Source: JAJCYL01 sp040222875 (GTDB lineage: Bacteria; Bacteroidota; Bacteroidia; Cytophagales; Cyclobacteriaceae). From it: DNA of 64,000 nucleotides. The DNA lies in assembly GCA_040222875.1 (NCBI GenBank), contig JAVKCG010000004.1, positions 124,001 to 188,000 on the forward strand. The letters run 5' to 3'. Below, piece by piece: positions 1-7,777 of the stretch. Made by a program: the position numbers and the translations under genes. Every line of letters starts with the position of its first letter. Position 1 is the stretch's first letter. Below the pieces are notes generated by a model that was not told the origin of the DNA, did no database searches, and worked only from the letters and a program-made list of their open reading frames with translations.

Positions 1-2092
1 CCTTGATTAAGGTAATCGCTTCCTCCTCGGTCACTTCAAGTGGGTCGAGTTCTTTGCCTAGCGAAACAAATTTGCCATTGTGCCTCACATATGGCCCAAA
101 CTTACCGATGGCTGCAATAACCTCTTCCCCCTCAAACTCTCCAACCTTTCTTGGCAATTTGAAAAGCTCTAGTGCTTCCTCAAGGGTGATTTTTTCAATA
201 AACTGACCCTTGCGCATGCTGGCGAATTTCTTCTCCTCGTCATCGTTTTCACCAATTTGAATCATCGGCCCAAACTTGCCCAGCCTCGCATAAACTTTCT
301 TGTCAGTCTTTGGGTCATCACCCAGTTCTCTGGCTTTATTTACGTCAGAGCGCTCAATATTTTTAGTTGTTTCCACAGTGGAATGAAAACCACCATAAAA
401 CGCATCAAGCATTGCATCCCATGGCTTGCCACCCTGGGCAATTTCGTCAAACTCTTTTTCTACATCGGCTGTAAAAGAGTAGTCTACTACGTTACCAAAA
501 TGATCAACCAAAAAATCATTCACAACCATCGCGGTATTGGTTGGGAAGAGTTTATTCTTTTCGCTACCGGTAATTTCCTTCTGAACTGATCGCTTTATTT
601 CGCCTTCTTTTAAAGCAAATTGAATGTATTCCCTTTCCCTTCCTTCTCTGGTCTCCTTTGAGATGTATCCTCGTTTCTGAATAGTAGAAATAGTAGGCGC
701 ATAAGTTGATGGTCTGCCGATGCCCATTTCTTCAAGCTTCTTCACGAGGGCCGCTTCAGTATACCTTGCTGGTGGCCTGGTAAATGATTCTCTTGACAGC
801 ATCTCCTTTAAGGTAAGTACCTGTCCAACATTCAAAAGAGGAAGCATTCCTTTTTTATCTTCATCGTCCTCATCGTCTGTAGATTCGATATAGACTTTGA
901 GGAAGCCATCAAACTTGATCACTTCGCCAGTGGCTGTTAGCGTAGTCGGGTCATTGCTCAATCCGATCGTGGCAATGGTTTTTTCAATCTGGGCCTGGCT
1001 CATTTGGGATGCAATAGCCCTTTTCCAAATCAGGTCGTATAATCGGTTTTCATTGTACTCTTTCCCGGCTGATTGTACTTTAAAATCTGTTGGCCTGATG
1101 GCTTCGTGAGCCTCTTGCGCCCCTTGTGACTTCGTTTTAAACCTTCGGCTTTGAGAGTACTGATCTCCAAATTCCGATTTAATGGCTTGCTCTGCACTGG
1201 CAATTGCATCTTCAGAAAGATTCAGCGAATCAGTTCTCATGTAAGTGATCTTACCGGACTCATAAAGCCTCTGAGCCAGAGTCATGGTTTGGGCCACTGA
1301 AAAACCTAACTTTCTACTAGCCTCCTGTTGCAGCGTTGAAGTTGTAAACGGAGGGGCCGGTGATTTAGTCTGTGGCTTCTTTTCAAGTTTCTTAATGCTG
1401 AATTCGGCCTCCAGGCATTTTTTAAGAAAACTGTTTGCCTCAGCTTCAGTTGCAAATTTTTTGGGTAGTTCGGCATTCAGCTCTTTACCATCTCCCAGAT
1501 CAAACTGAGCGGTAACCTTAAATGACGAAACCGAATCGAATTTATCAATCTCTCGCTCCCGCTCTACAACAAGCCGAACAGCTACTGACTGAACCCGACC
1601 AGCTGAAAGACCACCCTTAATCTTCCGCCAGAGAATTGGAGAAATCTCAAACCCCACCAATCTATCCAGAACCCTTCTTGCTTGCTGCGCATTCACCAGG
1701 TTGATGTCTATTCCCCTTGGTGTCTCAATGGCATTGAGGATGGCGTTTTTTGTGATTTCCCTAAAAACAATGCGCCGGGTTTTTGCATCGTCAAGCTCAA
1801 GTGCTTCTTTTAAGTGCCATGAAATGGCTTCTCCTTCACGGTCATCATCACTGGCGAGGTAGATCAATTCTGCGTCTTTCGCTAGTTTTTTCAGTTCTTT
1901 GATCACCCCTTTTTTATCAGCGGGGATCTCATAGGTTGGCTTGAAACCATGCTCTATGTCGATGGCTTTATCATCCTTTGGCAAATCCCTTACATGACCA
2001 TAGCTAGAGGTCACTTTATAATCTTTTCCCAAATACCCCTCAATGGTTTTTGCCTTTGCAGGTGACTCTACTATTACCAGGTTTTTCGACAT
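1..2092 (-). CDS. topA: DNA topoisomerase I, 3' end outside window
   Basis: Type IA topoisomerase that relaxes negative supercoils by cutting and passing one DNA strand. The reverse-strand reading frame opens with MSKNLVIVESPAKAKT, the N-terminal Toprim signature, followed by the acidic ASDDDREGE motif near residue 80. The active-site tyrosine lies in ITYMRTDS at about residue 284 (codon at 1241-1243). About 697 codons are present and the frame is still open at the window edge, so the C-terminal zinc-ribbon or repeat region is missing from view. The ATG at 2092 is chosen because it starts exactly at the conserved N-terminus. Recognition is firm. Confidence 0.97.
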   Translation of the reverse strand, partial: MSKNLVIVESPAKAKTIEGYLGKDYKVTSSYGHVRDLPKDDKAIDIEHGFKPTYEIPADKKGVIKELKKLAKDAELIYLASDDDREGEAISWHLKEALELDDAKTRRIVFREITKNAILNAIETPRGIDINLVNAQQARRVLDRLVGFEISPILWRKIKGGLSAGRVQSVAVRLVVEREREIDKFDSVSSFKVTAQFDLGDGKELNAELPKKFATEAEANSFLKKCLEAEFSIKKLEKKPQTKSPAPPFTTSTLQQEASRKLGFSVAQTMTLAQRLYESGKITYMRTDSLNLSEDAIASAEQAIKSEFGDQYSQSRRFKTKSQGAQEAHEAIRPTDFKVQSAGKEYNENRLYDLIWKRAIASQMSQAQIEKTIATIGLSNDPTTLTATGEVIKFDGFLKVYIESTDDEDDEDKKGMLPLLNVGQVLTLKEMLSRESFTRPPARYTEAALVKKLEEMGIGRPSTYAPTISTIQKRGYISKETREGREREYIQFALKEGEIKRSVQKEITGSEKNKLFPTNTAMVVNDFLVDHFGNVVDYSFTADVEKEFDEIAQGGKPWDAMLDAFYGGFHSTVETTKNIERSDVNKARELGDDPKTDKKVYARLGKFGPMIQIGENDDEEKKFASMRKGQFIEKITLEEALELFKLPRKVGEFEGEEVIAAIGKFGPYVRHNGKFVSLGKELDPLEVTEEEAITLIK

Positions 2093-2210
2093 AAAATAAG
2101 ATTGATCCGTTTTGTAAAGAGTGGCAAATAAAATTAAAATTCAAAAAAGGCCTTGCTCAAGAGTACATATTTAATTTCAGTAGTTGGTGAAATTCCTGGT
2201 AGGTAAGTTG

Positions 2211-2245
2211 AAATCCCCCTAACCCCCTTTGGAAAAAGGGGGAAC
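2211..2245 (+). repeat. C/G-tract hairpin repeat, copy 1
   Basis: A 35-base element beginning AAATCCCCC and ending AGGGGGAAC. Its core is an inverted repeat, CCCCCTTT at 2223-2230 with AAAGGGGG at 2235-2242. A second copy in the same orientation, with 3 mismatches, lies at 2952-2986 on the far side of the DUF559 gene. Confidence 0.8.
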
Positions 2246-2339
2246 CTGAGCTATAAACCTTTAAAATGACCCAATCTATGTTTACTGGCTTAAACAACCG
2301 CTCCGAGTCTCCCGCAGGGGACTCTGAGCCTTTAATAAA

Positions 2340-2365
2340 TCAGAGTCCTTTTTAAGAGACTCTGA
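2340..2365. repeat. GAGTC/GACTC hairpins (REP-like)
   Basis: TCAGAGTC (2340-2347) and GACTCTGA (2358-2365) are perfect 8-base inverted arms around a 10-base loop. Just upstream, at about 2305-2326, GAGTC and GGGGACTC form a related imperfect hairpin around CCCGCAG. The repetition of the same GAGTC/GACTC word in two adjacent hairpins resembles extragenic palindromic (REP-like) DNA. It lacks a T-run and is not an obvious terminator. Confidence 0.5.
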
Positions 2366-2526
2366 TTAGGTGTGAACTTGAGCTGTATTGTCATCGGGTA
2401 ACTTAACGAAGTTGGTTGGATACTAATCAACTCCAATCACGATAGAGGTCTTGAACCTCTGGTTAAATCAATTAGAAGCCTTTTTGTAATACTCCGGTTG
2501 GGTCTGTACCAATTTCTACTTTCAAG

Positions 2527-2568
2527 GAATCCCCCTTTTAAAGGGGGTGGCCGTAGGCCGGGGGATTC
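2527..2568. repeat. Composite hairpin upstream of DUF559 gene
   Basis: Outer arms GAATCCCCC (2527-2535) and GGGGGATTC (2560-2568) are perfectly complementary. Inside them the second half of the left arm also pairs with an AAAGGGGG tract at about 2540-2547, and a GGCC-GTA-GGCC element follows, so alternative folds are possible. It shares the CCCCC/GGGGG theme with the repeats at 2211 and 2952 and ends 15 bases before the DUF559 start codon. Confidence 0.7.
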
Positions 2569-2583
2569 AATTTATTTTATATC

Positions 2584-2973
2584 ATGTACTTCATTCCCTA
2601 TAACAAAAACCTCAAGACATTTTCCCGGCACCTTCGGAATCATAGTACTTTGTCAGAAGTGCTATTATGGCAAGAACTTAAAGCTGGTCAAATTGATAGC
2701 TTTAAGTTTAACAGGCAAAAACCCTTAGACCGATATATCGTCGATTTCTATTGCCGGAAACTCAATTTAGTAATTGAGGTAGACGGTGAAAGTCATTACC
2801 ATGATCTGGCACCAATACGTGATGCGCAGAGACAGGAGGTATTGGAATCTCTTGGTTTGTCTTTTCTGAGGTTTGATGATTTGGATGTCAAAAGAAATAT
2901 GGCTATTGTGCTCTCTGAAATTTATCGTTTTGTGGAAGATTGGAAAAAAATAAATCCCCTTGACCCCCTTTGA
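2584..2973 (+). CDS. DUF559 endonuclease-like protein
   Basis: A 129-residue protein of the DUF559 family, related to very-short-patch-repair (Vsr) nucleases of the restriction-endonuclease fold. Family-typical segments are visible in order: an N-terminal helix ending SEVLLWQELK (24-33), FKFNRQKPLDRYIVDFYC with Asp54, LVIEVDGESHY with Glu65 and Asp67, and RDAQRQEVLESLGL followed by FLRFDDLDV. The Asp and Glu residues fit a metal-dependent nuclease core, although activity is not shown for most members. The length is normal. The gene is bracketed by C/G-tract repeats, and its TGA stop (2971-2973) lies inside the downstream copy, so the last residues (KINPLDPL) are encoded by repeat DNA. It has no operon partner. 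Confidence 0.9.
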   Translation: MYFIPYNKNLKTFSRHLRNHSTLSEVLLWQELKAGQIDSFKFNRQKPLDRYIVDFYCRKLNLVIEVDGESHYHDLAPIRDAQRQEVLESLGLSFLRFDDLDVKRNMAIVLSEIYRFVEDWKKINPLDPL

Positions 2974-2986
2974 AAAAAGGGGGAAC
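2952..2986 (+). repeat. C/G-tract hairpin repeat, copy 2
   Basis: Matches 2211-2245 at 32 of 35 positions in the same orientation. The hairpin arms are CCCCCTTT (2964-2971) and AAAGGGGG (2976-2983). The stop codon of the DUF559 gene falls within it. Confidence 0.8.
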
Positions 2987-3049
2987 TGATCATTAATGAA
3001 TTTCAGTGACTAAATTCGATTAAATGATCTACCACTACTGAAGCGATTT

Positions 3050-3292
3050 GTGTTTGGCATGACTTTCGGCATTCTTGATATGATAGGCCTGTCTCAAAAT
3101 CCAGAAAAAGGAGGTAGAAAAAACGCCGATTGCCTGGTTGGCAAGGTTGGTAAAAACGGTGAATTGATCGGTGCTCCTGCCAAAAAATCCATTGGTGCCT
3201 ATACAGAACAAACTGCACTCAACACACAACTTGACGATGTAGCACTGAGGGAGGAGCTTTGGAATATTTTAGGTGAAGTTGTTGTAGAATAG
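3050..3292 (+). CDS. Short unrecognised ORF, possible gene fragment
   Basis: An 80-codon frame (or 77 codons from the ATG at 3059) with no ribosome-binding site and no clear promoter. I do not recognise it firmly. A NPEKGGRK segment followed at the end by LREELWNILGEV is faintly like the C-terminus of short-chain dehydrogenases, where an EKGAR segment precedes a final LW-E helix. It could therefore be the last third of a decayed dehydrogenase gene. It lies next to other relic DNA (DUF559 element and permease fragment). It could also be a chance frame. Confidence 0.3.
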   Translation: MFGMTFGILDMIGLSQNPEKGGRKNADCLVGKVGKNGELIGAPAKKSIGAYTEQTALNTQLDDVALREELWNILGEVVVE

Positions 3293-3352
3293 AACCTACC
3301 TAAACATCTAAAATCAATTAGCTTCTTGTCATTGTAGGGTATATAACCTGAA

Positions 3353-3509
3353 TTAATAGTTCATGTGATCTATTTGTTCACCTAACTCCGCTCTCAAAGC
3401 TTCCACTGGGTTTTTTCTACTTGCGTTTAAAGTTTGGGAGCCGATAGTGAATGGGCCAAGTTCCGATAAGATCATTGTCCCTAACAGTACAGTTCCTAAA
3501 CCAGCTCTT
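3353..3509 (-). pseudogene. 3' fragment of an FtsX-type permease gene
   Basis: Read on the reverse strand, 3369-3503 encodes a stretch from GLGTVLLGT to ASRKNP and ALRAE that matches the C-terminus of the intact permease at 4713-7154 at 33 of 39 residues. The rest of the gene is absent upstream. After ALRAE a one-base difference removes the usual stop, and the frame reads LGEQIDHMNY before a TAA at 3353-3355. This is a relic of a paralogue. The orphan membrane gene 3580-4692 now lies between it and the intact copy. Confidence 0.85.
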
Positions 3510-3579
3510 TAAAACAAGCAAGGGCAAATTTTGGTAAAAATAAAAGCCCTAGATTAGGCATATCTGATTAATAAATCCT

Positions 3580-4692
3580 GTGAAAGAATCGACTTTGAAA
3601 AAATGGCCACTAATCAGTTGGGAACCAGAAATGCTCATTTCTGGTGGTCTGATTCTAACATTAATTAATATTCACCCTCATTTAAATCAGATAAAATTTG
3701 CTTTTTTACCACTCCAGATTAATGGAATAGGCTTATTCATTTTCATAATATCATCTGGCCTTGGGAGCTTGACCCTCGGGTTTATACTTCATTTGATTTT
3801 AAGAGCACTTTGGCTGACGAAAATGGGGATAGCAAGTAGTTTCAAAGAACCTCTAAATCCAAATGAGTTTGGATTTTCTTCATTTTATAAAAACAGGATC
3901 GTCAATATAGATATCCAATATGAAGCACTGAAGTTAGGGAGAATTTCAAGTTTGATTTTCTCTGTTTCATTTTTCATGCTATTGATATTCATCGGGTTCA
4001 GTATTCTTTCCATCGTTTTCGCTATTCTCGTTGGACTTTCCTCATATATAGGTCTTGATGATTTTCTTGGGCCTATCATGCTTGGATTACTATTACTATT
4101 ATTTATAGATTTTATTTCATTAGGGCGTTTTAAGCGCACCAAGATTGGCATCTTACTTTATCCCGTATTTGCCGTATTATATTTTCTAAGTCTGTCCTTT
4201 CTATATCGGGATATTTATTACCACTTAGTTCAAAATATTAAAAAGAGAACCTTGATCTTTGGCTTCGTAGCTTTCATCGCTTCATCAATTTTTATCGGTT
4301 GGATAAACGCTAGCGTATTTCATTGGGAGGAGACTATGCTTAAATACCGATATGATCAGTATTCTCCCAATATCTATGATGATGAAAGAAAACCTCTCTC
4401 AGGAAGAGATGCCAGCATAAGTTCTTACTATCAATCAAAGGACATTGTCAAGTTATTCCTATTAGGTCATTATGATAAAATTGAAACTGCTCTTGACAAT
4501 AATGATCTATCGATTAAGATCAATAATGAAGTAGTAAAGCCATCTAAAATTCTAAATCATACAACTGATGAGATGCAATTCGGATATTTGTACTTTCTTA
4601 ACATCTCTCATTTGAGCCCCGGAATAGAATACGAAATTGAGATAGTTATAGAGAATCAACCGTTTATTATAATTCCTTTTTATAAAGAGTAG
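3580..4692 (+). CDS. Orphan multi-pass membrane protein, unknown function
   Basis: A 370-residue protein that I do not recognise. It has about seven hydrophobic segments: residues 18-36, 45-75, two or three within 120-190, 193-210 and 225-245. A hydrophilic, probably extracytoplasmic C-terminal domain of about 125 residues follows. The frame starts with GTG; no ATG lies nearby upstream and there is no ribosome-binding site. The A/T content is higher than in the neighbouring permeases, and the gene sits alone between a permease relic and an intact permease that are both on the opposite strand. This fits a later insertion, but that is inference. Confidence 0.7.
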   Translation: MKESTLKKWPLISWEPEMLISGGLILTLINIHPHLNQIKFAFLPLQINGIGLFIFIISSGLGSLTLGFILHLILRALWLTKMGIASSFKEPLNPNEFGFSSFYKNRIVNIDIQYEALKLGRISSLIFSVSFFMLLIFIGFSILSIVFAILVGLSSYIGLDDFLGPIMLGLLLLLFIDFISLGRFKRTKIGILLYPVFAVLYFLSLSFLYRDIYYHLVQNIKKRTLIFGFVAFIASSIFIGWINASVFHWEETMLKYRYDQYSPNIYDDERKPLSGRDASISSYYQSKDIVKLFLLGHYDKIETALDNNDLSIKINNEVVKPSKILNHTTDEMQFGYLYFLNISHLSPGIEYEIEIVIENQPFIIIPFYKE

Positions 4693-4712
4693 CATACAGC
4701 TCAATACTACTC

Positions 4713-7154
4713 CTACTCCGCCCTCAAAGCATCCACCGGATTTTTTCTGCTTGCATTCAAAGTTTGAGAGCCAATTGTTAAGAGCCCAAGTACCAATAAG
4801 ATCAGTGTCCCTAACAATACAGTTCCTAAACCAAACTCTACTCTGTTGGCGAAATTTTCCAACCAAAGGTTATTCAGGAACCATGACATAGGTGCTGAGA
4901 TGAGAATTGAAATGCCCAGCAGTTTCAAGAACTCTTTTGAAAGCAATAGGGTTATCCTAAAGCTTTCGGCACCTAAAACCTTACGTATGCTTACCTCTTT
5001 CATGCGGCGTTCTACAGAGTACGTTGCCATGCCCAACAAGCCCAAGCAGGCGATGGTAATGGCAAGAAAAGCAAATGATCCGATTATGGAAACTACATCC
5101 CCGATCGCCTGGTTTGTGTTGGCAAGCTGTTGGTCAAAAAACTGGTATTCGAAAGAATGTACCCCGTCCAGTTCAGCCCATTTTTGGTCAAGTTGCTTCA
5201 CTGTGCCCATTAGGTCACTTGAGGCAACCTTCAAATTCAAGTAGCTGAAATTTTCTGGCAGGTTTCTCATTACCAACGGGTTGATCTTGTCTTCAATCAT
5301 CAGCAACTGAAACCTGAAATCCTGCACCACCCCAATCACTTCTACACTTTCGTCCTCATTCTTCACCTCGAATACCTGACCGATAATGTCAGCAGGTGTT
5401 TCGAACCCAAAAAGAGAAACTGCTGCCTCGTTTACCACAATGTACTTCGATCCGGTTTCCCCCGATGGTGGCAGGTTTCTGCCAGCAATAATTTTCAGAT
5501 CAAGGTTATCGACATAGTGTTCATCTACTGACAATCTGGAGATGCCTTCGAATTCATCCTCGCCCTGCTTTCTTAAGCTGGTACTGTAAGAAATTCCTGT
5601 AGATGGAATATAACCAGATGCAGAAATACCGGATACCCCAGCAACTGAACTCAACTCGTTGGCTATAATCTCATAATCATTACTCTGCAATTCGATATTT
5701 ACAATATTCTCAGAAGTAAAGCCATATTCGAACTCAAGAAAATGTCGCAGTTGATTATATATCAATAGTGATGTAACAATGAAAAATAAGGCCAATACAA
5801 ACTGCATCCCGGTGAGAACTTTTCGAAAGCCGAGTTTTCCAGCTCCAACTTTGCGCATTCCGCCAAGTACTTTCACGGGCATGAATTTGCTCATATGAAA
5901 TGCTGGAAATACTCCGGCAAGGGCTCCAATCAAAATGGCAAAGGCCATAAAAACCAGATAAACACTGAGGTTTTCCTGGAGATTGAAATTGAGGTATTTG
6001 TTGATCCAGAGGCCCATGAACGCTGGCTTTACCAACACCAGCAAAAGAATGGCTCCAATCAGCGCCATACATGAAATAAGAATCGATTCGCTCAGGAACT
6101 GGAAAATCAAATCCTTGCGGGATGCGCCGGTAACTTTTCGAACACCAATCTCTTTTGCCCTTGTTAGCACCCTGGCAATGGAGAGGTTGGTGTAATTCAG
6201 GCAGGCGGAAACCATGATCACAAAGGCCAGAAAACCTAACAAGTAGTAGCCTTCAATAGGCATACTGAAGGTGGTCATGTTGCTCATTAAAGTGCCAGGG
6301 GTTATGGCTGTAACAGCCTGCGGTGTTAACACAAAGTTTTCCAGCTCCTCCAGCTCAGCATACTTGTTAGCCGTAATTTCGCCAAGAGCGAAATTCAGGT
6401 CTACGAGGGTCTTCTGTTCATCAAGCAGAATATAGGTGTAACAGTGGAAGTGCTTTTCCCATTTATCCCGTTCGTCGTCAATTTTCTCTTCTCGAATTAG
6501 AGACTGCCTGGTAGTACTTGACAACAGGCCGTCAAACTTCAGGTGCGACTTGATCCCCTCAACATTTACCACACCTGTTACCTTGAAACTGCCCAACTCC
6601 ATCGGTGGTGAGTCAACTCCAGAAACTTCTAGATGCGGCAAGCCGCGATCTGTAAACTCAATACTCTTTCCGATGGGATCTTCACTCCCAAAAAGCCTTT
6701 CAGCAAATTCATTAGTAATGACCAAAGAATTGGGTTCAACCAATGCTGTTGCGGGGTTCCCTTTAATCAAATCAAAACTCAAAACATCAAAAAAGGTAGG
6801 ATCTGCAAAAAAGCCTCTCATTGTTTGAATTTGCTCTTTATAAATGGCATCACCACCTAGGCCCATCATTAGACGGGTGGTCTTCTCAGCTATACCGTAC
6901 TCTGATTTCAGGGCTTCAGCCAGTGGTTCCGGTGAGGTAGCATAAGGCAACGATCCGGGTTCTGTCTTTGAAACAATCCGATAAATTCGATCCTTGTTGG
7001 CGTGGAATTCATCATACTGCAATTGATCTGCCAACATGAGGATGATGAGCAGGCAAACAGACATGGCCACAGCTAAACCAAATATGTTGATGAATGAAAA
7101 GGCTTTGTATTTCAGAATATTCCTGATACCAACTTTAAAGTAATTGCGGAGCAT
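4713..7154 (-). CDS. FtsX/MacB-type ABC transporter permease
   Basis: An 813-residue inner-membrane permease of the large MacB/FtsX family typical of Cytophagales. It has an N-terminal membrane helix (about 18-45), a first periplasmic MacB-type domain and a central block of three helices. A cytoplasmic coupling loop, KEIGVRKVTGAS, is followed by a second periplasmic domain, a second loop KEVSIRKVLGA and three C-terminal helices. It ends RKNPVDALRAE, the family's usual ending. MacB relatives use ATP hydrolysis by a separate MacB/LolD-like subunit to move substrates or drive periplasmic proteins; no ATPase gene is near. The ATG at 7154 gives the expected N-terminus MLRNYFKVGIRN. The substrate cannot be inferred. 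Confidence 0.92.
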   Translation of the reverse strand: MLRNYFKVGIRNILKYKAFSFINIFGLAVAMSVCLLIILMLADQLQYDEFHANKDRIYRIVSKTEPGSLPYATSPEPLAEALKSEYGIAEKTTRLMMGLGGDAIYKEQIQTMRGFFADPTFFDVLSFDLIKGNPATALVEPNSLVITNEFAERLFGSEDPIGKSIEFTDRGLPHLEVSGVDSPPMELGSFKVTGVVNVEGIKSHLKFDGLLSSTTRQSLIREEKIDDERDKWEKHFHCYTYILLDEQKTLVDLNFALGEITANKYAELEELENFVLTPQAVTAITPGTLMSNMTTFSMPIEGYYLLGFLAFVIMVSACLNYTNLSIARVLTRAKEIGVRKVTGASRKDLIFQFLSESILISCMALIGAILLLVLVKPAFMGLWINKYLNFNLQENLSVYLVFMAFAILIGALAGVFPAFHMSKFMPVKVLGGMRKVGAGKLGFRKVLTGMQFVLALFFIVTSLLIYNQLRHFLEFEYGFTSENIVNIELQSNDYEIIANELSSVAGVSGISASGYIPSTGISYSTSLRKQGEDEFEGISRLSVDEHYVDNLDLKIIAGRNLPPSGETGSKYIVVNEAAVSLFGFETPADIIGQVFEVKNEDESVEVIGVVQDFRFQLLMIEDKINPLVMRNLPENFSYLNLKVASSDLMGTVKQLDQKWAELDGVHSFEYQFFDQQLANTNQAIGDVVSIIGSFAFLAITIACLGLLGMATYSVERRMKEVSIRKVLGAESFRITLLLSKEFLKLLGISILISAPMSWFLNNLWLENFANRVEFGLGTVLLGTLILLVLGLLTIGSQTLNASRKNPVDALRAE

Positions 7155-7250
7155 TATGGGTTATTTGGGTGAAATTTTAGTTGAGACGCTTCATGAATGA
7201 CTGAGGTTGCATGTGAATCCTTAATTTGGACGTAAATAGATTCAGATTGT

Positions 7251-7448
7251 ATGTCAGCAGGTTCACTAAGAAAAAATATCCACATCGGAGCAATGGTAGA
7301 GGTAGTCCAGAAGCATCATCAGCGATCAGGTGAAGTGACCGAAGGCGTAGTTAAACGGATACTCACTAAATCACCTCAACATCCACATGGCATCAAGGTG
7401 ATGTTGGAAGATGGTGTTGTTGGTAGAGTGAAGAAAATTCTCGATTGA
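7251..7448 (+). CDS. YwbE family protein
   Basis: A 65-residue protein matching the YwbE (DUF2196) family. The conserved start RKNIHIGAMVEVVQKHHQRSG is followed by a TEGVVKRILTKSPQHPHGIKVMLEDG core. Members are small, soluble, beta-rich proteins of unknown role. The stop TGA overlaps the start codon of the next gene by one base, so the two are probably translated together. Confidence 0.9.
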   Translation: MSAGSLRKNIHIGAMVEVVQKHHQRSGEVTEGVVKRILTKSPQHPHGIKVMLEDGVVGRVKKILD

Positions 7449-7774
7449 TGATCCAGAAGCTTAACTGGGAGGCTTTTACAAAGAAAGATCGCAATGTTAT
7501 CATAAATGCGATAAAAGAAGCCATTACAGAGAGCGACGGTGCAATTATGAACTTCAATATGTTTTCAGATGTTGCTCTCAGCATTAGCATTGAAATTCCT
7601 GCCGATCATCTTGCATCTCTTCACCAATCGCTGAATGCTATCCTAAACCTTCCAGACTTAAATCTTAAGTCATTCAATTCCAATACTGAAAAAGAGCTTT
7701 GGGTTTTCTTGAATGTTACTTTCATCGAAGGCAAAGGGAAACTTAGAATTAAAGTGCCAGAGGTGCCTGGGTAA
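7448..7774 (+). CDS. Small soluble protein coupled to YwbE, unknown
   Basis: A 108-residue protein I do not recognise by family. It has no signal peptide or membrane segment and is predicted mixed alpha/beta. The ATG at 7448 overlaps the YwbE stop (TGATG), giving a tight two-gene operon. A TTG three bases upstream is possible but less likely. The gene ends three bases before the convergent permease gene stop. Coupling suggests a shared function with YwbE, which is itself uncharacterised. Confidence 0.75.
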   Translation: MIQKLNWEAFTKKDRNVIINAIKEAITESDGAIMNFNMFSDVALSISIEIPADHLASLHQSLNAILNLPDLNLKSFNSNTEKELWVFLNVTFIEGKGKLRIKVPEVPG

Positions 7775-7777
7775 TAC

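Larger units (their letters stand above)
2093..2583. other. Repeat-rich intergenic region
   Basis: No convincing gene lies in these 491 bases between topA and the DUF559 gene. They hold a C/G-tract hairpin repeat (2211-2245), a pair of GAGTC/GACTC hairpins (2305-2365) and a composite hairpin (2527-2568), annotated separately. A 76-codon frame from 2498 runs through the composite hairpin into the DUF559 gene in another frame and is taken as a shadow. Confidence 0.7.

Noticed and set aside
2498..2728. A 76-codon plus-strand frame upstream of and overlapping the DUF559 gene
   Set aside because: It runs through the composite hairpin and then in the wrong frame over the DUF559 coding region; it has no family features.
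3003..3229. Reverse-strand frames opposite the short ORF at 3050
   Set aside because: They lack recognisable motifs, overlap each other in two frames and mirror the plus-strand frame.
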